Source of the DNA: Candidatus Melainabacteria bacterium
GTDB taxonomy: Bacteria > Cyanobacteriota > Vampirovibrionia > Obscuribacterales > Obscuribacteraceae
Assembly: GCA_003151275.1 (NCBI GenBank)
Contig: PLXC01000020.1
Location: 173,268 to 237,267, forward strand
Length of the DNA stretch: 64,000 nt
Direction: 5' to 3'
Positions 34,983-44,057 of this stretch are shown here, in pieces. Both the position numbers and the translations under genes were made by a program. Under the pieces are notes generated by a model, which saw only the letters and a program-made list of their open reading frames with translations, did not search any database and was not told where the DNA came from. Each line of letters starts with the position of its first letter. The first letter of the stretch is position 1.

Positions 34983-35959
34983 CATGGACTTTCGTGACTG
35001 AACTCTTCCACCGCATAGAGCCTACCATTAGCCGCGCGAATCATTCCAACACCCACTGTTGAATGCTTTGGATCGAGGATATTGCTTCGGTGATTTGCCT
35101 GGTTCGGGGGCTCATTCATCATAATACTATCCATTATTTGAAGTTGGCGGAAGCCGCTCTCCGATCCACCTTGATAGGCAATATTTTCAAAGACACCATG
35201 GCTGATACCATGACTCTTAGCCCGAGCTTGAGGATCGTTTCCATCTGGATCCACATGACCCCAAAATCCTCTGGCGGCCAAATCACTGGCGTATGCTCTG
35301 GCCATCGCAGTTAGCGCCGCGTTAGATTGAATCGGTGCGCTGCCATTTACAGTGCGGTCGTGATTGATCAACTCAATCATAAAACTCTCGTATGCCGGCA
35401 TAGACTCGGCAACCGCACTTCTTTTGCCGCTCATGGCAGACGTTTGGGTAGATGAGCCTAGATGAGCAAGGGCGGAAGCGGCAAACTTGGGCAAGTTTAC
35501 TTCGGTGTTATAGAGTTGCAAGCCACTCTCGGAGGGATGGACAAAGACGATCCGCGCTTTGCCGGCTGGGCTTGATTGGAGGATGCGATCAGCATCGCGT
35601 CCAGATTGAACGACTCTGCTGTTCACTGAAAGTAGAACGTCACCTGATTGCATGCCAACATTGGCGGCGAATCCGCTTTCAACATTTTTAAGTAACATGC
35701 CTCGATTTGAACCGCCGACCGAAACCACATACGCTGATACTCCCGATGCACCTAAGCAATTCGAGGTTTCCTCACGCTGCGAGAGTTCATAAATTTGCTT
35801 TGCCGGAACACGAGGGGTCGGCGCTTTTTTCTTGACGGCGATCAGCAGTCCATGAGTAGATTTACCTTCGGCGAGAAGGCAAAAGAGCGGTACTGAAAAT
35901 AGAAAAATTGCTACCAAAATGGCGGTCTTGTTTCGGCATTCGGTATTCAATAAAAACAC
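34982..35959 (-). CDS. Exported PDZ plus CAP (SCP/YkwD) domain protein
   Basis: 325 aa. Signal anchor or signal peptide at about 12-32 (TAILVAIFLFSVPLFCLLAEG). PDZ domain at about 85-155 (GMLLKNVESGFAANVGMQSG, DVLLSVNSRVV). CAP domain at about 190-325: IELINHDRTVNG, LTAMARAYASDLAARGFWGH, VDPDG, FENIAYQ, HRSNILDPKHSTVGVGM, with the conserved His and Glu residues of the CAP cavity. Bacterial CAP proteins are extracytoplasmic with little-known activity; the PDZ part probably binds peptide C-termini. The PDZ-CAP order is seen in other bacteria but is uncommon. Confidence 0.87.
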   Translation of the reverse strand: MFLLNTECRNKTAILVAIFLFSVPLFCLLAEGKSTHGLLIAVKKKAPTPRVPAKQIYELSQREETSNCLGASGVSAYVVSVGGSNRGMLLKNVESGFAANVGMQSGDVLLSVNSRVVQSGRDADRILQSSPAGKARIVFVHPSESGLQLYNTEVNLPKFAASALAHLGSSTQTSAMSGKRSAVAESMPAYESFMIELINHDRTVNGSAPIQSNAALTAMARAYASDLAARGFWGHVDPDGNDPQARAKSHGISHGVFENIAYQGGSESGFRQLQIMDSIMMNEPPNQANHRSNILDPKHSTVGVGMIRAANGRLYAVEEFSHESP

Positions 35960-36112
35960 ATGGACCTCGATATTTATTGCATTCGCTTCGCGTTATGTGC
36001 AGCCCAGACGCCTGCGCTCCATCCTATTTTGTCCATCGTATTGTTTGACGTCCTCCCCTCGTAAACGACGGGCTTGACGGAGCATTCGGTAAACATTCCA
36101 GTGCCTAAACTT

Positions 36113-36136
36113 CCTAGAATGCCTTATTCTTCTAGG
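36113..36136 (-). terminator. Weak hairpin at the end of the small membrane protein gene
   Basis: CCTAGAA and TTCTAGG (7-bp stem, 10-nt loop) overlap the stop codon of the minus-strand gene at 36132. No T-tract follows, so terminator function is uncertain. Confidence 0.35.
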
Positions 36137-36362
36137 GCGTGACTTCTGCGTCGTGTCCGTTATCTTCTGTCCATGCCACGTCGATTGGTTCGTCCTTCAG
36201 GTGTTTTCGATCGCCTATGATTTTCAAAAGAATAGGTGTGATCACGGCTGCATAGGCCACTGCGGCGGCAATGATTCCGAGGCTCAATGTCAGGCCTCGA
36301 ATGACTCGGCCGGCAGTATTTGATACCCCTATAGTTTGATTTGTCCTTTGAATAACTGGCAT
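36132..36362 (-). CDS. Small single-pass membrane protein
   Basis: 76 aa from an ATG with AAGGAG six bases upstream; that ribosome site lies inside the 3' end of the amine oxidase gene, whose stop is 2 nt before the ATG, so the two are translationally coupled. One membrane helix is present (LTLSLGIIAAAVAYAAVITP), followed by a charged acidic tail. No family recognised. Coupling suggests it helps or anchors the Tat-exported oxidase, which is inference. Confidence 0.75.
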   Translation of the reverse strand: MPVIQRTNQTIGVSNTAGRVIRGLTLSLGIIAAAVAYAAVITPILLKIIGDRKHLKDEPIDVAWTEDNGHDAEVTP

Positions 36363-36364
36363 TT

Positions 36365-37921
36365 TTAGCTCCTTACTGATTTGCCGAGAGCGCGATTTGC
36401 GGCAAGACGTGCTGCGGCAATCGCGCTCTCCGCGCATGGTATACCTTGAGTACTGCAATGTGCAAGAGTGTAGCCACTATTAGTGGTGCGGTTGAATTTG
36501 GAGATCTTGGCAAAGAAACCAGGGCTGTTCACTGCCATGGCATGACCCCATCTTGTCAAAACAACTGTGTCGATCTCCTTCTCGATTGGACCAATGAGTT
36601 TGACTAGTTGTGTGACTATTGAATTCGCTAGAGAGTTCCGATCCCCTTGTAGAAGCACTGGTCGACCTTCAGATGAAGGCGCATATGGCTGATACACCGT
36701 TAGTACGGAACCCATTCCCTGGTGATAATTGTGCTGCTCAATGTATGGCGTTTCAGCCACAGTGATATCTGCGAATGTGTATGGGGGCGTTACCCAATTG
36801 TCATATGCACCGTGAAATTTCTTCTTTGGCATCAGAATGTTTGCCACCAAATACGAACCATATTTAAACGACAATAGATTGGCCATCACTTGATCGGGGA
36901 TGTTCCGTAGTATTCGTGCTGCCACCATTGGTGGAGCGGTTACGATGACGTGCCGACAAGAAACTTTGTGCATTTTCTCGTCAGCGCCCAGGTAGGTGAC
37001 GAAGGACTTCCCATCCGTGCCGACTTCTATTGAGCTGACAAAGCCTCGCTGGCAACGCGGTCCTTTAACTTTATTTGCGATCGCCTTAGCCATGGCGGGG
37101 TTTCCACCAGGAAAAACGTAGGTTGGTTGCACCAAATCTTCTAGGATAGAAACCGCTGACAGGGCGGACAAATTATTGATCCCACCGCAGAGCGCCGATT
37201 TTAGATAAGCGTCAACAAGGGCTACGAAGGCTGGGCTATGATTTTTCAAGTATCCTTGGAAGGGCGTGGCGTCAAGCTTTAGCAAGCTCTGATTGGTTAG
37301 CGGCACCGGAATTCCTGTGTGCAGTTCCTTCCAGATTGGTTTGCAGTTCTCGAGCAGTCCCTTAAATTCAGAATAGATTTTTTCTCTACCTTCCAATCCT
37401 GCCAGCCAAGAATTTTCCCAACGCCAAGCATCTTTTGTTGGCTGAAGTTTCGCTGGTGTTAGTTTGAGGTCGGCGATCAGCTCTCCCATCAGCCCATCTA
37501 CTGTACTTATGTAAGCGGCGCCATAGGAATAACCGATGCCATGGTAATCACTTCCTCTTGATTGACCGCCCAACGATTCGTATTGTTCGAGCAACAAGAA
37601 ATTATGATCACGCAGAAAGTATGCGCTAGCAAGTCCGGCCATGCCACCACCAACGATGACGAACTCGACCTCCTTCTCTACATGCTTAGGAGCGAGGGGG
37701 AGCTGATGATCCCTCATTTTATGCCCGATCGTAAAGTCATCACCGGTCCAAGGTGCGATTTTATAACCAGACCTCGCCTGCAGCACGGGAGAGTTGTCTT
37801 TGGCCTGGATGGGCTCGAATTGATTAGCGAGCAGGTATGCAAGATACAACCCGCTTCCTGTTGTCAATTGGCGAGACAGGTCTCTTAAAAATTGTCGACG
37901 AGAAAAACTTTCGCTAGACAT
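36365..37921 (-). CDS. Tat-exported FAD-dependent amine oxidase
   Basis: 518 aa. The N-terminus has a twin-arginine signal (SRRQFLRDL, then a mild hydrophobic stretch GSGLYLAYLLANQF). The FAD Rossmann motif is FVIVGGGMAGLASAYFLRDH (about 87-106), followed by EQYESLGGQSRG. The C-terminal FAD region includes VLTRWGHAMAVNSPG and SGYTLAHCSTQGIPCAESAI. These fit the flavin amine oxidase/protoporphyrinogen oxidase superfamily; substrate is unknown. A TATAAT on the minus strand at 37978-37983 could be its -10 box. It is coupled to a small membrane protein downstream. Confidence 0.88.
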   Translation of the reverse strand: MSSESFSRRQFLRDLSRQLTTGSGLYLAYLLANQFEPIQAKDNSPVLQARSGYKIAPWTGDDFTIGHKMRDHQLPLAPKHVEKEVEFVIVGGGMAGLASAYFLRDHNFLLLEQYESLGGQSRGSDYHGIGYSYGAAYISTVDGLMGELIADLKLTPAKLQPTKDAWRWENSWLAGLEGREKIYSEFKGLLENCKPIWKELHTGIPVPLTNQSLLKLDATPFQGYLKNHSPAFVALVDAYLKSALCGGINNLSALSAVSILEDLVQPTYVFPGGNPAMAKAIANKVKGPRCQRGFVSSIEVGTDGKSFVTYLGADEKMHKVSCRHVIVTAPPMVAARILRNIPDQVMANLLSFKYGSYLVANILMPKKKFHGAYDNWVTPPYTFADITVAETPYIEQHNYHQGMGSVLTVYQPYAPSSEGRPVLLQGDRNSLANSIVTQLVKLIGPIEKEIDTVVLTRWGHAMAVNSPGFFAKISKFNRTTNSGYTLAHCSTQGIPCAESAIAAARLAANRALGKSVRS

Positions 37922-38015
37922 CAGTTGCTTGATAAAGGCTTAAGGACAGACCCCGCGCGGTTCGCATCTTCTTGGCCATTATAGCCTTGTCGATTATGAA
38001 CCGCATACAACCATC

Positions 38016-38044
38016 TTGACACGGGCCTGGCCGTAGAATAAACA
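38016..38044 (+). promoter_or_regulatory. Candidate promoter of the carboxylase gene
   Basis: TTGACA (38016-38021), a 17-bp spacer and TAAACA (38039-38044), about 40 bp before the ATG. The -35 is consensus, the -10 weaker. Confidence 0.5.
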
Positions 38045-38083
38045 CCTATATCTGGTTTATGTCTGTCACGGGTAGGAATAGGG

Positions 38084-39649
38084 ATGGAAGTTAAATTGAA
38101 GGAAACTGAAAACAAGTTATCGGACAAAACCACTCAGCTTGAAGAGCGAATTGCTCAGATACGCAAGGGCGGTGCACCGAAGTATCATCAGAAGCTGAAA
38201 GAAGATAAAAAGCTATTCGTGCGAGACCGGCTTCGTTTGCTTCTCGACTCTGGATTTGAAATCGAAGATGCCGTATTCGCAAATTGTGGAGAGGCGGACC
38301 TGCCAGCCGACGGCGTGGTCACAGGTGTAGGCCAAATAGAAGGCAAGACGGTTTGCTTTATGGGCAATGATTCGACAGTCAAAGCTGGATCGTGGGGTTG
38401 GCGCACTGTCGAGAAAATAATCAGGATTCAGGAGACCGCCCAGAAGCTTCGTGTTCCGATGATTTATCTCGTCGATTCAGCAGGAGCGAGAATCACCGAT
38501 CAAATCGAGATGTTCCCTGGCCGACGTGGCGCTGGAAAAATCTTCTACAACCAGGTGCAAATGTCTGGTTACGTGCCGCAGATCTGTTTATTATTTGGAC
38601 CATCTGCGGCAGGCGGCGCTTATATTCCAGCATTTTGCGACATCGTCGTGATGAACGATGGCAACGCTTCCATGTATCTAGGTTCGCCGCGGATGGCCGA
38701 GATGGTCATCGGTGAAAAGGTGACCCTTGAAGAGATGGGCGGCGCAAAAATGCACTGTTCTGTCAGTGGATGTGGTGATGTGCTTGCCAAATCCGAAGAA
38801 GAAGCAATTCAACTGTGCAAAGACTATTTGCGCTTTATGCCATCCAACTGTGAGCAGGCGGCACCGCTTCTGCCACCACAGGATGCTGGCGGCATCGAAA
38901 AATCAATCGAACAAATCATTCCAGAGAAGGAAAACGTTCCCTTCGACATGGCTCAAGTGATCGACAAGCTTGTTGACGCGGGTTCCTTCTTCGAGATGAA
39001 GAAGCTTTTTGCAGGCGAATTGATTACCGGTTTTGCTCGCCTGGGCGGACGTCCAGTCGGTATTCTTGCCAATCAGCCGAAAGTGAAAGGTGGAGTGTTA
39101 TTTGTAGATTCTGCCGATAAGGGCGCACGCTTCATGATGCTTTGCGATGCATTCAACATTCCTCTGCTCTTCCTTGCCGACGTGCCTGGATTCATGATTG
39201 GCACCAAAGTGGAGCGCGACGGTATTATTCGTGCCGGAGCAAAAATGATTTCGGCAATGTCATCGGCGGATGTGCCGAAGATTTCAGTTGTAGTGCGAAA
39301 AGCTTACGGTGCTGGTTTGTATGCGATGTGCGGACCGGCCTTCGAGCCTGATGCATGTCTGGCTTTGCCGACGGCGTGGATTGCTGTGATGGGACCTGAG
39401 GCAGCTGTTAATGCTGTCTACTACAACAAGATCATGGAACTTCCTGAAGCTGACCGAAGCGCATACATCGAACAGAAGCGCAATGAATATCGCGAGGACG
39501 TCAACATTTACAAACTGGCCGCGGAGATGGTGGTGGACGGTATGGTGGCACCGCATAATTTGCGCAATGAATTGATCAATCGTTTTAATGCATACGCAAC
39601 TAAGAAAGTTACAGGGTTCAAGAAGAAACATGGTGTATTGCCCGTTTAG
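38084..39649 (+). CDS. Acyl-CoA carboxylase, carboxyltransferase (beta) subunit
   Basis: 521 aa, the full length for a propionyl-CoA/methylcrotonyl-CoA carboxylase beta subunit. The two crotonase-like halves are visible: an acyl-CoA site (YLVDSAGARI, LLFGPSAAGGAYIPAFCDI) and a carboxybiotin site (LFLADVPGFMIGTKVERDGI, VVVRKAYGAGLYAMCGPAF). SD-like AGGAATAGGG precedes the ATG. No biotin carboxylase/carrier gene is adjacent, so the alpha subunit must be elsewhere. The GGAYIPAF sequence resembles methylcrotonyl-CoA carboxylases; propionyl-CoA remains possible. Confidence 0.9.
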   Translation: MEVKLKETENKLSDKTTQLEERIAQIRKGGAPKYHQKLKEDKKLFVRDRLRLLLDSGFEIEDAVFANCGEADLPADGVVTGVGQIEGKTVCFMGNDSTVKAGSWGWRTVEKIIRIQETAQKLRVPMIYLVDSAGARITDQIEMFPGRRGAGKIFYNQVQMSGYVPQICLLFGPSAAGGAYIPAFCDIVVMNDGNASMYLGSPRMAEMVIGEKVTLEEMGGAKMHCSVSGCGDVLAKSEEEAIQLCKDYLRFMPSNCEQAAPLLPPQDAGGIEKSIEQIIPEKENVPFDMAQVIDKLVDAGSFFEMKKLFAGELITGFARLGGRPVGILANQPKVKGGVLFVDSADKGARFMMLCDAFNIPLLFLADVPGFMIGTKVERDGIIRAGAKMISAMSSADVPKISVVVRKAYGAGLYAMCGPAFEPDACLALPTAWIAVMGPEAAVNAVYYNKIMELPEADRSAYIEQKRNEYREDVNIYKLAAEMVVDGMVAPHNLRNELINRFNAYATKKVTGFKKKHGVLPV

Positions 39650-39705
39650 TTTTATTCCCTATTTTCTGCAAATACCATTCAGTCTTATATGTGGAGGAAA
39701 AGAAA

Positions 39706-40413
39706 ATGGATACGGTTTCTGAAAAATTGAGTGTCACCGCCGCCGATGGCGGCAAATTTAACTGTTTCGTCGAAAAGCCAGGCAAACCAGCTACAGCTGC
39801 TGTGATCATCATCCAAGAAATATTTGGAGTGACCAATTGGCTGAAAAGCGCCGCTGAGTGGTATGCCTCGAACGGCTATTTGGCAGTGGTGCCTGATTTG
39901 TTTTGGCGTCTTGAGCCGGGATTGAATTTGAACGATCGCAATGAAAAGGATCTGCAAAAGGCATATAAGTATTACGGTGAATTCAATAAAGACAAAGGCA
40001 TTGACGATCTGAAATCAGTTCTCAAAACAGTGCGTGGCATGAAGGTCGGCGATGGAAAGGTGGGTTGCAGCGGTTATTGCCTTGGTGGTTTGATGACTTA
40101 CCTAATGGCGGCACGTTCAGATGTGGACGCTTCAGTTGCATATTATGGCGGTGGCATCGACGAATATTTGGGCGAAGCTCATAACATCAAAAAACCGATC
40201 ATGATGCAGTTTGCCGAAGACGATAAGCACATCACCAAAGAGAAGCAGGATAAGATTAAAAACCAGCTGGGTGGCAATCCGCTCGTCACAATTCATACTT
40301 ATCCGCATACAGACCACGCCTTTTGTCGGGTTGGTGGCGAGAACTACAACATGCAGTCCGCCGAACTGGCGAACAAACGCACATTGGACTTCTTTAAGTC
40401 CCATCTCCACTAA
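39706..40413 (+). CDS. Dienelactone hydrolase family protein
   Basis: 235 aa from the ATG at 39706 (GGAGG eight bases upstream; a second in-frame ATG 15 bases earlier precedes that site). Alpha/beta hydrolase with the family's nucleophile cysteine in GYCLGG, Asp in FAEDDKHI and His in DHAFCR; IIIQEIFGVTNW and YLAVVPDLFWR are also typical. It hydrolyses cyclic esters or related compounds in aromatic breakdown, though many members have unknown substrates. It lies 56 bp after the carboxylase and may be cotranscribed. Confidence 0.92.
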   Translation: MDTVSEKLSVTAADGGKFNCFVEKPGKPATAAVIIIQEIFGVTNWLKSAAEWYASNGYLAVVPDLFWRLEPGLNLNDRNEKDLQKAYKYYGEFNKDKGIDDLKSVLKTVRGMKVGDGKVGCSGYCLGGLMTYLMAARSDVDASVAYYGGGIDEYLGEAHNIKKPIMMQFAEDDKHITKEKQDKIKNQLGGNPLVTIHTYPHTDHAFCRVGGENYNMQSAELANKRTLDFFKSHLH

Positions 40414-40783
40414 AGAGCTTATGGTCAGCCAGGCTGGCGGAAGGATCAAGATTTCTTGCCGCTAAAACGGCGCAAATACTTTCGTTCTTGGTCGAGGCAC
40501 ATAGTTTTGCAACCCTCGATTTAATATGTTAAGCAAAAAACGCGGCTTTCCCGAAGTCTCTAAAGCCATAACCTGCAACGGTTTTAGGGACTCAAAAAGT
40601 CTCGGAAGGCTGATGTAATATTGCTTTACTTGAAATGGGATCAAGAAAAAAGAGGAGGGGTACCCCTTTCTAATGTTTGTGTTGGCACCTTTTACGTTTG
40701 GTCCACGTCACCTCCGTGAGAAACAAGCGGCAGGTATTGGGGCGAACCTTAAATAGCCCGCCCGCCATAATGGAGGTATTAAG
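40414..40783. other. Structured intergenic region
   Basis: 370 bp, no gene seen. At 40556-40591 GTCTCTAAAGCC and GGTTTTAGGGAC can pair over 12 positions (two G-U) around a 12-nt loop. A 12-bp palindrome AGGGGTACCCCT lies near 40657, and a TTGCCG/CGGCGCAA hairpin near 40456. A GGAGG at the right end is the ribosome site of the next gene. A leader or small RNA is conceivable, but no known class is recognised. Confidence 0.45.
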
Positions 40784-41059
40784 ATGTGGTCTGATGAACA
40801 AGTCCAAGACGCCGTGGCGGTACTTTGGAACGCCTCGGAACTTGGCCCAATTCAAAAAGTTAAGAGCACCGACGATAAGGACAAAAAAGAAGACTACATT
40901 GTCGCTGGTACAGTCACCTACACGGATCCAATCTATTTAAAGGCTTTCGACAACCTATTGAAGGAAGGCAAGCTGGCAAAAGAAGACGCAGAGCAAACAG
41001 ATCGCACGTCATACAGCCGTTGCGAAAAAGCTTGCAGTTCTAAATCGAAGAAACACTAA
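40784..41059 (+). CDS. Small Lys/Asp-rich hypothetical protein
   Basis: 91 aa with GGAGG seven bases before the ATG, so the start is good. MWSDEQVQDAVAVLWNASEL is followed by a highly charged linker (STDDKDKKEDY) and a C-terminal basic CEKACSSKSKKH end with two Cys. Soluble, no signal. Not recognised. It converges with the msbA-like gene after 11 bp. Confidence 0.65.
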   Translation: MWSDEQVQDAVAVLWNASELGPIQKVKSTDDKDKKEDYIVAGTVTYTDPIYLKAFDNLLKEGKLAKEDAEQTDRTSYSRCEKACSSKSKKH

Positions 41060-41070
41060 AATCGAATTCG

Positions 41071-42843
41071 CTATTCCGTGGCCAACGCTGGTCTTTCAAA
41101 CTGTGCCTTAATCAAGCGGGCATAGTGCGCATCTGTGTCCATGAGGACTTGGTGCGTTCCCATCTCGACAATTTGTCCGCCCTCGAGAACGAGAATTTGA
41201 TCGGCGTGGCGAACAGTTGAAAGGCGATGGGCGATGACAAATACCGTTCTGCCTTTCATCAAATTATTCAGAGCTTTCTGTACCATTGCCTCTGATTCGT
41301 TGTCGAGCGAACTTGTGGCTTCATCGAGGATGAGGACAGGCGCATTTTTCAAAAAAGCGCGGGCGATCGCCAGGCGTTGTTGCTGGCCGCCCGAGAGCCT
41401 GACACCACGTTCACCGATCTGAGTCTTATATCCGTCACGTAACTCCAGGATGAAATCGTGGCAATACGCCGCTTTCGAAGCATTCTCCAACTCTTCAGGT
41501 GTAGCGTCGAGTTTGCCGAGCCGGATATTTTCTTCGACCGTTGTATTGAATAGAAAATTGTCTTGTGTGACGAGAGCAATTTGTGCCCGTAGCGAATAAA
41601 GGGAGATGTCCTTAATTGGGACACCGTCAAGCGATATCAGTCCTGAGGTGACGTCAAAAAAGCGAGGCACCAAATTCGCCATCGTTGACTTGCCAGACCC
41701 GGAGAGTCCAACAAGTGCCACCATTCTTCCCGGTGGAATGTCCAAATTTATATCCTTGAGCACCATTGTTGAATGGCCTGGATACTGGAAGTAAACGTTT
41801 TCGAATTTGATGCGGTGCAGTCCTTCCTTGAGCTCAATTGGTTTAACAGCGTCAGTCAGATTTGACTCTTGGTCGAGCACTTCGAAGACGCGCTGAGCCG
41901 CTGCAAGAGCTGGTTGCAGAATGCCGTTAATCCGACCAATGTTTTTGATTGGTGAATACAACAAGAGCAACGCTATAACGAACGATGTCAGTTGGCCCAG
42001 TTCCATGTGTTTGTGCAGAACCTGGTAACCAGCCACCCACATGACACAGGCGATACCGACTGCTGCAATCATCGCCAGAATCGGTGACAGCAAGGCTTCC
42101 GAACGAACAGCTTTTATAGTGTTATTTTGAAAACTTTGATTTGTAGCTAGAAAACGCGCACTCTGAAACTGCTCCAAATTATAAGATTGGACAATCTTGG
42201 CGCCTTGAATAGATTCGGAAAGCACTGAAACCAAGTCGCCAATGGCTTCTTGCCCGCCGCGTGAGCTTTTGCGGATTTTCTTTCCGAAAATCGAAACTGG
42301 TATCACGATTAGTGAAAGAATTCCCAGAGCAATGATACTGAGCATCCAACTCTGGAGAATGAGCACAGTTGCCAGCGAAATCACAGTAATGGTTCTGCTG
42401 ATCATCGATTGGAATGTTTGCGAAATGGCATTTTCAATCAAACCAATGTCATTGGTCATTCGACCGATCATCACTCCTGATGACTGACTTTGGAAGAACA
42501 GCAACGGCTGTTTTTCTAAGTGACAGAAAAGTTCGTTGCGTAAATCTCGAATGGCGGAAGCTCCAACCAGGCGAATCGTGTAGGTTTCGATGAATCGAAA
42601 GATTCCCTGACAGGCAACGACTGCCAAAACTACAAGTGGCACTAAGTAGATCAGATGTCTTTCTGTGCCAATGAAAATGCGCTGGATGCCTTGTCCAGCT
42701 AACCAGGCGATGATGCCATCCATGCTTCCTGAGGGAATTGCTGCGGCCATGCCAAGGAAAAACGGTACGCTGTACGGCTTTATGTATTGCAATAAGCGAA
42801 GGTATATACGGGCTTGTTGTGGCTCTTCAATTAAGTTTTTCAA
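41071..42843 (-). CDS. msbA: MsbA-like lipid/multidrug ABC exporter
   Basis: 590 aa half-transporter: six helices (about 15-310) then the ATPase with Walker A GLSGSGKST, Q-loop ALVTQDNFLFNTT, signature LSGGQQQRLAIARA, Walker B VLILDEATSSLD and H-loop IAHRLSTVRHAD. It is encoded directly after lpxB in a secG-ubiE-lpxB operon, which makes flipping of lipid A core across the inner membrane the likely job; sequence alone cannot separate MsbA from related multidrug exporters. Confidence 0.82.
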   Translation of the reverse strand: MKNLIEEPQQARIYLRLLQYIKPYSVPFFLGMAAAIPSGSMDGIIAWLAGQGIQRIFIGTERHLIYLVPLVVLAVVACQGIFRFIETYTIRLVGASAIRDLRNELFCHLEKQPLLFFQSQSSGVMIGRMTNDIGLIENAISQTFQSMISRTITVISLATVLILQSWMLSIIALGILSLIVIPVSIFGKKIRKSSRGGQEAIGDLVSVLSESIQGAKIVQSYNLEQFQSARFLATNQSFQNNTIKAVRSEALLSPILAMIAAVGIACVMWVAGYQVLHKHMELGQLTSFVIALLLLYSPIKNIGRINGILQPALAAAQRVFEVLDQESNLTDAVKPIELKEGLHRIKFENVYFQYPGHSTMVLKDINLDIPPGRMVALVGLSGSGKSTMANLVPRFFDVTSGLISLDGVPIKDISLYSLRAQIALVTQDNFLFNTTVEENIRLGKLDATPEELENASKAAYCHDFILELRDGYKTQIGERGVRLSGGQQQRLAIARAFLKNAPVLILDEATSSLDNESEAMVQKALNNLMKGRTVFVIAHRLSTVRHADQILVLEGGQIVEMGTHQVLMDTDAHYARLIKAQFERPALATE

Positions 42844-42866
42844 AGTTTCCTGACCCGTATCGACTC

Positions 42867-44057
42867 TTAAATGACTGCCAAAATTTCATCTACAAGATTG
42901 ACTGCATAATCGCCTTGTCCCAACTGGTCGCGCAATGTGAGCAGTCGCCTGGATATGTCGGCTCTTAAACCTGGGACGTCCAGCAAATCATTGGTGTATT
43001 TTACGAGTTGTTGGGCTCGGCAATCTAGTTGAAGTAGTTCAGGGACGACCTCTCTCCCGGCAAGAATGTTCGGCATGCCAATGAAATTTATCCTCTTCAA
43101 GAGGCAGTAGACCAGGTATTCGCCCCAAGTGACCCGGTAAAAGATCAACATTGGTTTTCCAAAAAGTGTAACTTCTAACGTTGTTGTGCCTGATTTTGCC
43201 CAGACGATGTCGGAAGCCGATATCAAATTGATATTATCCTCAGAACCAATCACGAAGAGCTTGTTGCCCAGCAACTTGTCTAGTCTGGCCTTTTGGATCT
43301 GCTCTTTTGCCTTCTTACCCAGTTCTTCGTTAGCGGCTGAAATCGCGAACTGAATACCATCTCGCTCGCTAGTCATGGTTCTGATGGCCTCTAATATGAT
43401 CGGCATGAAGTTGTTTACTTCCCGCCGTCTGCTTCCTACAAACAGCGCAATGATCGGCTTTTGAGGGTCCATTTTGTAGAGCGCACAGAAGTCTTGTTTA
43501 GATGGCATGTCCGCGGCGGCGGGAATATTTTTCAGCAATGGGTGCCCTACAAACCGCACAGGCACATTACTTTTCCTGTAAATCGCCACTTCAAAGGGAA
43601 ATATGACCAGCATTTTAGTCACTGTTTGCGCGATCGTTTTGATTCGCCAGGGGCGTGAACCCCAGACTTGAGGCGAAGTGAAATAGAGAATGGGCAGCTG
43701 CGGAAACTTGGCGCGAATATCCGTAGCTAGTTTTAAGTTAAATGTGCCCATATCCACAAGCAGGATGACATCAGGTTTTCGTTCAACGATCTTGTCAATC
43801 AATTCCTTTTTTAGATTTACGAAAAAGGAGAACTGGTTAAAAATTTCGGCGATACCGGCAACTGTGAAATCCTCGCAATTATGCAAGATCTCGACTCCCT
43901 GAGCTGCCATCCCCGATCCACCACAGCCCCAGATTTGCAAATCTGGCGCGCATTTTTTGAGTTCCGGAATCATGCGGGCCACGTTGCGATCAGCCGATGG
44001 ATCACCGACCATAACGAAAAGCGATTTAGGTTTCGCTTCTGGCCCCGACGAAACCAT
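42867..44057 (-). CDS. lpxB: Lipid-A-disaccharide synthase
   Basis: 396 aa, family-size GT19 enzyme joining UDP-2,3-diacylglucosamine and lipid X to form the lipid A disaccharide. Seen: WGCGGSGMAAQG, DFTVAGIAEIF, DVILLVDMGTFNLKLA, YFTSPQVWGSRPWRIKTI, VRFVGHPL, LFVGSRRREVNNFMPI and WAKSGTTTLEVTLFGKPMLI. The N-terminal motif is GDPSAD where the family usually has GEPSGD. The start overlaps the ubiE stop by 1 bp. The gene shows that the organism makes lipid A and so has an LPS outer membrane. Confidence 0.9.
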   Translation of the reverse strand: MVSSGPEAKPKSLFVMVGDPSADRNVARMIPELKKCAPDLQIWGCGGSGMAAQGVEILHNCEDFTVAGIAEIFNQFSFFVNLKKELIDKIVERKPDVILLVDMGTFNLKLATDIRAKFPQLPILYFTSPQVWGSRPWRIKTIAQTVTKMLVIFPFEVAIYRKSNVPVRFVGHPLLKNIPAAADMPSKQDFCALYKMDPQKPIIALFVGSRRREVNNFMPIILEAIRTMTSERDGIQFAISAANEELGKKAKEQIQKARLDKLLGNKLFVIGSEDNINLISASDIVWAKSGTTTLEVTLFGKPMLIFYRVTWGEYLVYCLLKRINFIGMPNILAGREVVPELLQLDCRAQQLVKYTNDLLDVPGLRADISRRLLTLRDQLGQGDYAVNLVDEILAVI

